From NCBI GenBank assembly GCA_017403345.1, contig JAFQOH010000014.1, positions 1 to 33,266 on the forward strand: 33,266 nt of DNA, written 5' to 3'. The first letter of the stretch is position 1. Each line of letters opens with the position of its first letter. The stretch comes from RGIG3701 sp017403345. Lineage in GTDB: Bacteria > Planctomycetota > Planctomycetia > Pirellulales > Thermoguttaceae. Of the stretch, positions 8,650 to 15,485 are shown one piece after another. Both the position numbers and the translations under genes were made by a program. The notes beneath the pieces were generated by a model. The model was not told the origin of the DNA and did not search any database. It saw nothing but the letters and a program-made list of their open reading frames with translations.

Positions 8650-10278
8650 TTAAGGCTGGTCTGTGTTTTTTTCTATCGGAAACCGCAGCTCGAAACAGCA
8701 TCCGGGACCGTCGACGGGGAGAAGAGCAACGGTTCCTCCGTGCGCAAGGACCGTTTGCCGGACGATCGCCAAGCCGAGACCGGAGCCTTCAGGATCAGGA
8801 GTTTCGTCAAGACGCCGGATCCGGAAAAAACGCTCGAAAATGCGTTCGGAGAGTTCCATCGGGATGCCGATCCCGTAGTCGCGGACCGTAAGGACGGCCT
8901 GATCTTCCTCACGGGTGAGGGAAACGTCGATCGCAGTGCTCCCGCTGTACTTGACGGCATTGACGATGAGATTCTTGACGGTCTGCTCCAGCAGCGCACG
9001 GTCTCCAAGGATCACCAGAGGCTGTTCTTGCGGCTGGTCCGTCAGCGGTTCCGTCAGCGGTTCCGTCAGCGGTTCCGTTAGCGGTTCCGTTAGCGGTTCC
9101 GTCAGCGGTTCCGTCAGCGGTTCCGTCAGCTGGTCCTGCGGCTGGTCTTGCGGCTGGTCTTGCGGAAATAGATCGGTCAGCGTGAGTGTGATGCCCGCCT
9201 GCTCTGCAGTGTCGCGGGAAAGGTCGATCGCAGCCAGAACGGTCTGACGGAGATCAAGAGTCTGAAAGTTTTTAGTCATTTCCTGACCCGGTTCCTGGAG
9301 TTTTTCCAGCCGGGTGACTTTCAGGACGTCGCCAACGAGCTGGCTCATCCGGCGAGTCTGGCGGGAAAGGATCTCTCGGCATCGTGCGAGCTGCGCCTCA
9401 TCTTCCCACCCGTCCTCTTCCAAAAGCTGCAGGACGGCCATGATCCCAGTCAGGGGAGTCTTGATCTCGTGCGAGACGTTCGCAATGAATTCCCGCCGCA
9501 GTTTCTCCTGCTGCTGCACACGTTCGATCTCGTGCCGAAGCTGCTCCGCCATGCTTGAGATGCTCAGTGCCAAGTCACGAACGGCCCCTTTTTTCGGAAT
9601 GGAGACCGGGGTTTCGAGCACACCGTCAGCGATCTTTTCCGCAGAATGCTGAAGCTGGTTCAACGGCCGGTAAATCGTTCGGAAAATGTGCCATGACAGA
9701 AACCCGACAAACAGTCCGCCTCCGCCAAAAACCAAAGCGATCAGAAGATTCGCGCGGTGCAGGACTCCAGAAACGGGCACATTGGGAATCGAAAGATGGA
9801 AAAGCATCTTCCGCTCTTTGACCGTTTCTGTACCCGGTATCTGTTCCTTCACTTTCGCAGCCGCAGCTGCAAATACGCACCAGTTCTCCGTCTGCGCGTC
9901 TTTTCGGACGTGGATCCCCAGACCGTCTTTTTCCGCTTCAATGATCTCTGGCAGCCTTTTATCCACAGCCCGAAGATCCGCGATCCCTGACGCGATGACC
10001 GCATCGCCGCGTTCATTAAAAAACGCGATAGAACGGCCTCCCGCGGAAAACGTGTCGCAGAATTCGTCAAGGATCTCCCAATCGCTCGCTTCCAGACGCG
10101 GAATGATGAAGTGAAGGATGACGTCCACCTCCTGCTGGATCTCTTTTCGGGATTCTTCGAGGTAGACTTTCTCAAAATTCTCGCGCTGCAGCCAGAGAAG
10201 AAACCCCGTAAGCCCCAGAAGTCCCGACGAAAGGATGGGGATCAGAAGAAGCAAAATGTTGCGCTGTTTGACTTTCAT
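8650..10278 (-). CDS. Sensor histidine kinase (PhoR/EnvZ-like layout) with a repeat-expanded ATP-binding domain
   Basis: The protein is 542 residues. TM1 is at 8-30, an extracytoplasmic sensor at 31-175, TM2 at 176-198, a HAMP domain at about 199-250, and a HisKA domain with phospho-acceptor H270 in NVSHEIKTPLTG. The HATPase domain has the N box NLIVNAVKYS (436-445), the G1 box DYGIGIP (467-473) and the G2 box GSGLGLAIV (498-506). All catalytic motifs are intact, so it should autophosphorylate and pass phosphate to the adjacent response regulator. Residues about 372-419 are an insertion of QDQP and LTEP repeats, located between two strands of the ATP-binding domain just ahead of LVILGDRALLEQ. 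GGGAG precedes the ATG. The gene lies 96 nt downstream of the regulator gene, the usual order for such pairs. The sensed signal is unknown. Confidence 0.93.
   Translation of the reverse strand: MKVKQRNILLLLIPILSSGLLGLTGFLLWLQRENFEKVYLEESRKEIQQEVDVILHFIIPRLEASDWEILDEFCDTFSAGGRSIAFFNERGDAVIASGIADLRAVDKRLPEIIEAEKDGLGIHVRKDAQTENWCVFAAAAAKVKEQIPGTETVKERKMLFHLSIPNVPVSGVLHRANLLIALVFGGGGLFVGFLSWHIFRTIYRPLNQLQHSAEKIADGVLETPVSIPKKGAVRDLALSISSMAEQLRHEIERVQQQEKLRREFIANVSHEIKTPLTGIMAVLQLLEEDGWEDEAQLARCREILSRQTRRMSQLVGDVLKVTRLEKLQEPGQEMTKNFQTLDLRQTVLAAIDLSRDTAEQAGITLTLTDLFPQDQPQDQPQDQLTEPLTEPLTEPLTEPLTEPLTEPLTEPLTDQPQEQPLVILGDRALLEQTVKNLIVNAVKYSGSTAIDVSLTREEDQAVLTVRDYGIGIPMELSERIFERFFRIRRLDETPDPEGSGLGLAIVRQTVLAHGGTVALLPVDGPGCCFELRFPIEKNTDQP
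9040..9166. repeat. 12-bp and adjacent minisatellite in the histidine kinase gene
   Basis: Seven or more units of GGTTCCGT(C/T)AGC are followed by three near-copies of CTGGTC(C/T)TGCGG. On the coding strand they read QDQP repeats and then (LTEP)n. Two units carry GTTAGC instead of GTCAGC, adjacent to each other, as expected from unit duplication. The unit length keeps the reading frame. Confidence 0.85.
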
Positions 10279-10330
10279 GAATGACTCCCGAAACTGATTT
10301 CGAAAAACGGCTGATCTCTCCGGGGCTGCG

Positions 10331-10370
10331 CTTTCCTGTGAGCCTGCTTTCCTGTGAGCCTGCTTTCCTG
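10331..10370. repeat. 16-bp tandem repeat between the regulator and kinase genes
   Basis: Two perfect copies of CTTTCCTGTGAGCCTG plus a partial third (CTTTCCTG) lie in the 96-nt spacer. It may affect spacing or mRNA folding between the two cistrons; nothing else is visible there. Confidence 0.8.
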
Positions 10371-10374
10371 CAGC

Positions 10375-11112
10375 TCAATATTTCCAGCGGTATCCGACCC
10401 CGCGGACGGTTTCGATGAATTTACCCGCCTCGCCAAGTTTCTTTCGCAGATTCGCGACCTGAACGTCGATCGATCGGTCCATGGAAAGGTAGTCATCGCC
10501 GCGCAGCTTGAACGCAATGTCAGTCCTGGACCAGACTCGGCCCGGCCGGCGAATGAAGATGGCCAAAAGCTCGAATTCGGTGAACGTCAGCTCGAGCGGC
10601 ATCTCGTTGAAATCGGCTGTCCGCTGCGTAAGATTTAGCGTCACGCCGTGGCAGGAGAGGAGCTCTTCTTCCGGTTCCGGTTCGTTTTCATTTTCCGCAA
10701 GCAGGATCTTTTCGGGGAGAGCGGCCGTTTCGAGTTCCTTCGTCCTGCGCAGCTGTGCCCGAATGCGCGCGATGAGCATCTGATTGTTGAACGGCTTCGT
10801 GACGTAATCGACCGCCCCCATTTCCAGACCCACGACGACGTCGGACTCTTCACTTCGTGCCGTAAGCATGATGACGGGAAGTTTCGCCTTGCCGGGAAGC
10901 TCCCGGATCCGCCGACAGACCTCGAGTCCGTCCATTCCCGGAAGCGTAAGATCCAGAAGAACGAGATCCGGATCCTTTTCTTCAATGCGTTTCAATCCAA
11001 GCTCGCCGTTCCCTGCCGAGACGGTCTGGAATCCGCGTGCCTGGAGAAGCATTTCCAGAACTTCGCGGATCGTCGGATCGTCTTCAATGATCAAAATTCG
11101 TTCTGTACTCAT
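10375..11112 (-). CDS. DNA-binding response regulator, OmpR/PhoB family
   Basis: The protein is 245 residues from the ATG at 11112. The receiver domain (1-118) has the acidic pair D11-D12, phospho-acceptor D54 in LLDLTLPG, T84 and K106 in DYVTKPF. After an acidic linker (about 125-150, NENEPEPEEE) comes a winged-helix output domain, with FTEFELLAIFIRRPGRVWSR and the end VRGVGYRW typical of the family. A longer in-frame reading back to 11418 runs through a terminator and into the next gene, so it was rejected. The ribosome site is weak (GAGA). It is first in a minus-strand group with the kinase, the chimeric gene and the ankyrin-serpin gene, which makes those candidate targets or co-transcribed partners (inference). 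Confidence 0.93.
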   Translation of the reverse strand: MSTERILIIEDDPTIREVLEMLLQARGFQTVSAGNGELGLKRIEEKDPDLVLLDLTLPGMDGLEVCRRIRELPGKAKLPVIMLTARSEESDVVVGLEMGAVDYVTKPFNNQMLIARIRAQLRRTKELETAALPEKILLAENENEPEPEEELLSCHGVTLNLTQRTADFNEMPLELTFTEFELLAIFIRRPGRVWSRTDIAFKLRGDDYLSMDRSIDVQVANLRKKLGEAGKFIETVRGVGYRWKY

Positions 11113-11246
11113 GATTTTGTGATCTCGCTGAAAGGTTTTTTTACTGTGCCGGCGGTCTCCGAAATGGGGGCAGGCGGAGATCATTTTGATTCCAAACGGA
11201 AATATAGCAAAAATCGAAAGAAAAAAAAGGGGGGGGACTTCAAAAA

Positions 11247-11277
11247 AAGAGCACGCTTTCCGATCCTGCGTGCTCTT
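11247..11277 (-). terminator. Rho-independent terminator of the small ankyrin gene
   Basis: AGAGCACGC (11248-11256) pairs perfectly with GCGTGCTCT (11268-11276) around an 11-nt loop. On the minus strand the stem is followed by a run of seven T and, further on, a second long T-run. It separates the ankyrin gene from the two-component genes. Confidence 0.8.
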
Positions 11278-11332
11278 CCCAAGGGGGGACGGGAGGATGC
11301 CCTCTGAAATTCCGAGCCGATCCGATAGGCTT

Positions 11333-11890
11333 CTATTTCTGAAGTCCTTCGAGGTAATCCGCGATGTCGTCCCGACGCTCTTCACGCGCCTTTTCCGCCG
11401 GAGTTTCCCGGTCTTCATCTTCCGCGCGGATGTCGGCGCCCGTTTCGACCAGGTACTTCACGATCTCCAGCGTTCCGTCCTCTGCCGCGATGTGCAGCGG
11501 AGTCTCGCGGTCATCATTGACGGCGTTGACTTTCGCACCTTTCTCGACGAGGAGCTTCACGAGCTCAAGATTTCGTCCGTCGCACGCTTCATGAAGCGGC
11601 GTAGAGCTGTCTTCGTCTTCCGCGTTCACATTCGCGCCTTTTTCAATGAGGATCTTTGCTGTTTCGAGCTGGCCGCGTTCCGCAGCACCATGAAGCGGAG
11701 TCTCCGCATCGTCGGTCACTTCATTTACGTCGGCGCCCTGCGCGATGAGCTGCTGAACTTTCGCGGCATCGCCCCTTTTGGCAGCCCGGTACAGTGCCGG
11801 CTCGTAATCGGCTTTGACAGCGTTTCCGGATCCGGAGACCAGGAGGGAAGCAGCACTCAGAACGAGAATGGAAAGGATCTTTTTCGACAT
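11333..11890 (-). CDS. Secreted ankyrin-repeat protein
   Basis: The protein is 185 residues from the ATG at 11890, with AGGAG about 10 nt upstream. A Sec signal peptide covers roughly 1-27 (ending AVKA). The rest is almost entirely five ankyrin repeats, with units such as DDAETPLHGAAERGQLETAK and GANVNAEDEDSSTPLHEAC. The sequence is rich in Asp and Glu, and the final repeat is degenerate (ETPAEKAREERRDDIADYLE). Ankyrin repeats bind proteins; the partner is unknown. An in-frame extension to 11977 adds a stretch without signal character and was rejected. It resembles the ankyrin part of the lipoprotein at 4384-7905, and the two flank the two-component genes. Confidence 0.88.
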   Translation of the reverse strand: MSKKILSILVLSAASLLVSGSGNAVKADYEPALYRAAKRGDAAKVQQLIAQGADVNEVTDDAETPLHGAAERGQLETAKILIEKGANVNAEDEDSSTPLHEACDGRNLELVKLLVEKGAKVNAVNDDRETPLHIAAEDGTLEIVKYLVETGADIRAEDEDRETPAEKAREERRDDIADYLEGLQK

Positions 11891-12059
11891 GATATTTTCT
11901 CCTGCTGGAAAAAAGGGGTGTTCGTTTTTGTTTTCGTTTTTGAACTTCAGGTTCGCGGGTCTCCCCTCACCTGACATTCATAGTATACGGCAAGAATATT
12001 CAGCCTTTTTTTAAGTTTTGTAAATTTTTTGTAAATTCAGCGGTTTTCGGAGCATTTTT

Positions 12060-12340
12060 AGGTCCATCCGGGAACTGCGTACCAGTTTTTCACCGCTGAA
12101 AACACGGATATGCACAGAGACACACAGAAAGAGGAACACGAAAAGCACGAAAAAATGCGGATCCCACGAAATGTTTTTAAAATTTTTTAAGATCCATTTT
12201 GCGCGATTTCATGTTTTCCGTGAAATTCATGTCAGGGCACGTTCACTCCCTTTTTCCTTCTTTTTCTTTTCAGTGTGGATCTGAGCCGCTTCTGCACACT
12301 CAGTGGTAAGATCCGACCTGACCGGTACGCAGCTGCCAGA
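12060..12340. repeat. Interspersed intergenic element, long copy with inverted ends
   Basis: The left end GGAACTGCGTACCAG (12071-12085) is an imperfect inverted copy of the right end ACCGGTACGCAGCTGCC (12321-12337). The interior holds CACAGAGACACACAG, GAACACGAAAAGCACGAAAA and, on the other side, TTTTCCGTGAAATTCATGTC. Related copies are at 23768-23825 and 25942-26152, with a lone end near 27424. No protein is encoded, so any movement would depend on a transposase elsewhere. Confidence 0.75.
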
Positions 12341-12346
12341 AGAGCC

Positions 12347-12393
12347 TTTTAAAAAATACAGAGACGTTTTTGGGAAAACGTCTCCGTGTATTT
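12347..12393 (-). terminator. Rho-independent terminator of the DUF1080 gene
   Basis: On the minus strand a long stem AAATACACGGAGACGTTTT / AAAACGTCTCTGTATTT with a small loop is followed by a T-rich tract. It lies about 30 nt past the stop codon at 12426 and borders the interspersed repeat element. Confidence 0.85.
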
Positions 12394-12425
12394 GGACAGG
12401 ATCGCTGATTTTTTGGAAGATCCCT

Positions 12426-13154
12426 TTATTTTTTCGTGAAGATCTTGACGTTGCGGAACCAGATCTCGCCGCCTTCGGACTGGAACGCGAATTTGCCTTC
12501 AATGTTCGACGCATTGCAGACCCAGTTCACCGGCTGACCGTTGAGCATGACGAGAATGGCGTCTTCATGGCAGATGATGACCATTTTGTTCCATTCTTTT
12601 CCTGGTTTCTGGGCGTTTTTGACGTTCTTGACGCGGTGCAGTTCCGCACGGACCTTTTCACCGTCGACGGAGCGCGGGCGGTAGTCGTAGCGTTCCGCCG
12701 CACCGATGAGCGTGTGGCCGTGGAAGCCGAACAGATGCCCCATCTGCTGCGTCTGGAGCTGGCATTCGATGCACGGCGGAAGGAAAGCCGGAGAGGGACG
12801 GCCTTCCGCGTCGTTCATGCGGAGGAAGAAGCCGCTGTTCACGTTCGGATCGTCGGTCGGATAGCAGATCTCGGCTGTGAGGACGAAATTGCGGAGCTTC
12901 AGATCTTTCGGTGCCAGCCAGCCGAACGGAGTGCCGCCGACTTTGAGGATGCCGTCTTCGAGCTTGAAAACATCTTCTTTTTTGACGCCGCCGTCGAGGA
13001 AACATTCAAAATCATCGAGCGTTTTGCCATCCAAGGTCCAAACTGCTTCCGGCGGAGCTAGACGTTCCTGGGCGGTGGCCGTGTTTGTAAAGAAACCGAG
13101 CGTCAAAACCAGTGCGAGTGCCGGGAGAAGCGGGAAGATCAAACTTTTTTTCAT
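12426..13154 (-). CDS. Secreted 3-keto-disaccharide hydrolase domain protein (DUF1080)
   Basis: The protein is 242 residues with a Sec signal peptide (1-28, ending TATA). The mature part is one lectin-like beta-sandwich of the DUF1080 type: WTLDGKTLDDFECFL near the start, NVSGFFLRMND-like NSGFFLRMNDAEGR in the middle, and the closing SEGGEIWFRNVKIF, which matches the family ending. Members act on 3-keto-glycosides or bind sugars outside the cytoplasm; which applies here is not visible. It has a strong promoter at 13280-13308 and its own terminator, so it is monocistronic. AGGTCC-like purines before the ATG give a moderate ribosome site. Confidence 0.85.
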   Translation of the reverse strand: MKKSLIFPLLPALALVLTLGFFTNTATAQERLAPPEAVWTLDGKTLDDFECFLDGGVKKEDVFKLEDGILKVGGTPFGWLAPKDLKLRNFVLTAEICYPTDDPNVNSGFFLRMNDAEGRPSPAFLPPCIECQLQTQQMGHLFGFHGHTLIGAAERYDYRPRSVDGEKVRAELHRVKNVKNAQKPGKEWNKMVIICHEDAILVMLNGQPVNWVCNASNIEGKFAFQSEGGEIWFRNVKIFTKK

Positions 13155-13208
13155 GGCAGGACCTTTCTTTCAAAAGGGGTATGAGGAAGGAAACGAAAAA
13201 GGAGGTCT

Positions 13209-13232
13209 GCCGGATCGAATGCCGGATCGAAT
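13209..13232. repeat. 12-bp direct repeat in the DUF1080 leader
   Basis: Two perfect copies of GCCGGATCGAAT stand in tandem between the DUF1080 start codon and its promoter, inside the predicted 5' leader. The function is unknown. Confidence 0.7.
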
Positions 13233-13279
13233 GTTAGGCGAAACGGGCATTTTGCGGGGTCCTTTTTCACATTTCTCTG

Positions 13280-13308
13280 ATTTTAGCAGAAATTTCGCGC
13301 TATGTCAA
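13280..13308 (-). promoter_or_regulatory. Promoter of the DUF1080 gene at 12426-13154
   Basis: On the minus strand TTGACA (13308-13303), 17 nt, then TAAAAT (13285-13280). It is back to back with the dapA promoter, with about 65 nt between the two -35 boxes, so both could share a regulator. Confidence 0.75.
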
Positions 13309-13373
13309 CGGGTTTGAGGGTTTTGCGGGGTGAGTTTTTCGGGAAATTTCAAAATGTTTCCCCACGCTCCCCC

Positions 13374-13401
13374 TTGAGAGAATCGATGAACGGAGTATAA
13401 T
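13374..13401 (+). promoter_or_regulatory. Promoter of dapA
   Basis: TTGAGA (13374-13379), 16 nt, TATAAT (13396-13401). It lies about 70 nt upstream of the chosen dapA start codon. A start codon inside the upstream in-frame extension (13419) would fall almost on the expected transcription start, which supports the start at 13473. Confidence 0.75.
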
Positions 13402-13472
13402 AGATCGTATCCGAATGAATGCGGAGTTTTTTTATATTTCAGGTCCATCCATTCCAGACAGGAACATTTTTC

Positions 13473-14360
13473 ATGAAAACACGTGCAGAAGAATATGCGG
13501 GACTTTCCATTGCAATGGTCACTCCTTTTAAAGATGACAAAGTGGATTACGACGCGCTGGAACGCAATACCGAGTTCCTCATCCGCTCTGGAGTCACGTG
13601 TCTGGTGCCGGTCGGAACGACGGGAGAGTCGCCGACTCTGACGCATGAAGAGCATGAGAAAGTCATCACGACCGTCGTGCGCGCCGCTGCCGGCCGATGC
13701 AAAGTCATGCCCGGTACCGGCTCCAACTGCACGCATGAAGCGCTCCGTCTGACCCGCTGGGCGGAAGATACCGGAGCGGACGCGGCATTGGTCGTTGCGC
13801 CGTACTACAATAAACCGACGCAGGAAGGTTTCTATCAGCACTTCAAGGCGGTCGCGGAAGCCGTCAGTATTCCGATCTGTGTTTACAATATTCCCGGACG
13901 CGCTGCGAAAAATATCAAACCGGAAACGATCATTCGGCTTGCCGAGCTCCCGAACATCAAAATGGTGAAGGAAGCGACCGGCGCGATGGATCAGGCTTCC
14001 CGTATTTTGGCGCAGACCGATCTGACCGTCCTGAGCGGCGACGACAGCATGACGCTCCCGCACATGGCCGTCGGAGCGAAGGGGATCATCTCCGTCGTCG
14101 GAAATATCGTGCCGCAGGATATGGTCGCGCTCTGCAATGCGATGCTCGCGAACGACTTGGAGACGGCCCGGAAATGGCATTTCAAGACGTTCCAGCTCTG
14201 CCGCGACATGCTGAGCCTCGCGACGAATCCGATCCCGGTCAAAGCCGCGATGAAACTTCTCGGCATGGATACCGGAGAACTTCGCCTGCCGCTCACGCCG
14301 CTGGATGAAAAACAGGAAGCGTCGCTCATCGAAACGCTGAAACGCTACGGACTTCTCTAA
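13473..14360 (+). CDS. dapA: 4-hydroxy-tetrahydrodipicolinate synthase
   Basis: The protein is 295 residues, the usual length. It condenses pyruvate with aspartate semialdehyde, the first committed step to diaminopimelate and lysine, in the cytoplasm. The full active site is visible: T49-T50 in GTTGESPTL, Y138 and R143 in CVYNIPGR, and Schiff-base lysine K166 in IKMVKEATG. PYYNKPTQEGFYQHF favours DapA over the related sialic-acid and keto-acid lyases. The start follows AGGAACA by about 9 nt; the upstream in-frame extension lies between promoter and gene. It stands alone, with its own promoter and terminator, not in a lysine operon. Confidence 0.95.
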   Translation: MKTRAEEYAGLSIAMVTPFKDDKVDYDALERNTEFLIRSGVTCLVPVGTTGESPTLTHEEHEKVITTVVRAAAGRCKVMPGTGSNCTHEALRLTRWAEDTGADAALVVAPYYNKPTQEGFYQHFKAVAEAVSIPICVYNIPGRAAKNIKPETIIRLAELPNIKMVKEATGAMDQASRILAQTDLTVLSGDDSMTLPHMAVGAKGIISVVGNIVPQDMVALCNAMLANDLETARKWHFKTFQLCRDMLSLATNPIPVKAAMKLLGMDTGELRLPLTPLDEKQEASLIETLKRYGLL

Positions 14361-14386
14361 TTCTCAGAGAGCCTGTCCTCATACAG

Positions 14387-14419
14387 ATGCCGGTAAATTC
14401 CAGTTTGCCGGCATTTTTT
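14387..14419 (+). terminator. Rho-independent terminator of dapA
   Basis: An 11-bp stem (ATGCCGGTAAA with TTTGCCGGCAT, one G-U pair) and a small loop are followed by six T. It is 27 nt past the stop codon. Confidence 0.85.
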
Positions 14420-14462
14420 GGGGAAAATCGGAGATAGTTTGAAGGAATGGGGAATCTTCACC

Positions 14463-15056
14463 ATGAAACGGTATTTTCCATGTTTTCGTGTTCCTCTTTT
14501 TCTTCTGCTTGCGGCCTGGATCCCATTTTGCTGGCTGACTTTTCAGGCTGTGCATGAGCTGGGGCATGTGCTGACCGCAGTTGGCGCCGGAACGGAAGTC
14601 GAAAAAGTCGTGCTGTCCCCTTGGACTTTTTCCAGAACAGAGACGGCATTCTCTCCGCATCGCACATGGATCCTTTGGGGCGGAGCTGTTGGCGGGTGTG
14701 TCATCCCGGTCATTTTCTGGCTTTGCTGGAAATTTTTTCGTATGCCTGCCGAATTTCTTTTTCGATTTTGGGCCGGTTTCTGCCTCATCGCCAATGGTGC
14801 GTATTTCGGAGCGGACTTCTCGACTGTTGGTCCGACGGATGCGGGAGAACTTTACGCACTCGGAACGCCGCGTTTTGCGCTCGTGATTTTTGGGATCAGT
14901 GCCGTTAGTGCGGGGCTTTTTCTCTGGAATGGTCTGGGGTGTTTTTGGGGATTGGGAAAAACTCCCCAAAAGATAGAAAAGTCTGCCATCCTGATCGCCT
15001 GGAGTGCTTTTCTTGCGGTCTTTCTCGCAGAAATCATTGGGTGTACCGTTTTTTGA
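14463..15056 (+). CDS. Small integral membrane protein with HEXXH motif (M50-like putative metalloprotease)
   Basis: The protein is 197 residues from the ATG at 14463, with GGGGA upstream; the frame opens at 14418 but that start would overlap the dapA terminator. Four to five hydrophobic segments are visible (about 10-30, 70-95, 105-125, 140-160, 175-195). The first ends in AVHELGHVLTAVG, with zinc-ligand candidates H31 and H35 and catalytic E32, as in membrane-embedded site-2-type proteases. A later GPTDAGELY (near 133) could supply a third ligand. It lacks the PDZ domain and the standard second motif, so this is a mini or divergent member. The substrate is unknown and no anti-sigma factor gene is nearby. 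A shared bidirectional terminator follows. Confidence 0.6.
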   Translation: MKRYFPCFRVPLFLLLAAWIPFCWLTFQAVHELGHVLTAVGAGTEVEKVVLSPWTFSRTETAFSPHRTWILWGGAVGGCVIPVIFWLCWKFFRMPAEFLFRFWAGFCLIANGAYFGADFSTVGPTDAGELYALGTPRFALVIFGISAVSAGLFLWNGLGCFWGLGKTPQKIEKSAILIAWSAFLAVFLAEIIGCTVF

Positions 15057-15090
15057 AGAACCCAAAGAGCCATTTTTTCAGAATGTCCAC

Positions 15091-15130
15091 AAAAAAACGT
15101 TCCCCAAAATGAGGAACGTTTTTTCTTTAT
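15091..15130. terminator. Bidirectional terminator between the HEXXH gene and rpmA
   Basis: AAAAAACGTTCC (15092-15103) and GGAACGTTTTTT (15113-15124) form a perfect stem with a 9-nt loop. T-runs leave the stem on both strands, serving the converging genes on either side. Confidence 0.85.
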
Positions 15131-15148
15131 TTCGATGAAAAGCTTGGA

Positions 15149-15418
15149 CTACTGGGCAGCGCAGGCTTCTTCACGAGTCGCGACGACGTTCACGCGGGAA
15201 CCTTTACGGTCGAAACGAACGAAACCGTCGACCAGAGCGAACAGGGTGTAATCTTTTCCCTGACCAACGCCTTTACCAGCGTCAAATTTGTTGCCGCACT
15301 GACGGACGATGATGTTGCCCGCTTTGGCTTCCTGACCAGCGTAAAGTTTCACACCGCGGCGCTGTGCATTGGAATCACGACCGTTACGGCTGCTGCCTTG
15401 TCCTTTTTTATGTGCCAT
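15149..15418 (-). CDS. rpmA: 50S ribosomal protein L27
   Basis: The protein is 89 residues, normal length. It binds near the peptidyl-transferase centre of the large subunit. The N-terminus MAHKKGQGSSRNGRDSNAQR and the core GNIIVRQCGNKFDAGKGVG are typical L27; there is no cleaved N-terminal extension of the Firmicutes type. CAGGAG precedes the ATG. L27 normally follows rplU (L21) in one operon, but the gene upstream on this strand is an unrelated secreted protein, so rplU must be elsewhere in the genome. Confidence 0.95.
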   Translation of the reverse strand: MAHKKGQGSSRNGRDSNAQRRGVKLYAGQEAKAGNIIVRQCGNKFDAGKGVGQGKDYTLFALVDGFVRFDRKGSRVNVVATREEACAAQ

Positions 15419-15485
15419 GAGTACCCACTCCTGAAAAAAAGTTTATTGTGAATATTTTCCAATTTAGTAACAAGCAGGAAGTATT

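Larger units (their letters stand above)
11891..12425. other. Long intergenic region between ankyrin and DUF1080 genes
   Basis: This gene-free stretch of 535 nt holds an AT-rich leader upstream of the ankyrin gene (11960-12060, with TATACT-like hexamers on the minus strand), a full-length interspersed repeat element (about 12060-12340), and the terminator of the DUF1080 gene (12347-12393). Open frames here are short and follow the repeat, so no gene is called. Confidence 0.7.

Noticed and set aside
11113..11418. N-terminal extension of the response regulator
   Set aside because: It reads through a terminator and into the ankyrin gene; the normal receiver domain begins at the ATG at 11112.
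12140..12260. Small RNA gene within the interspersed element
   Set aside because: The partial dyad and shared blocks are explained by the repeat family; there is no independent promoter and terminator pair.
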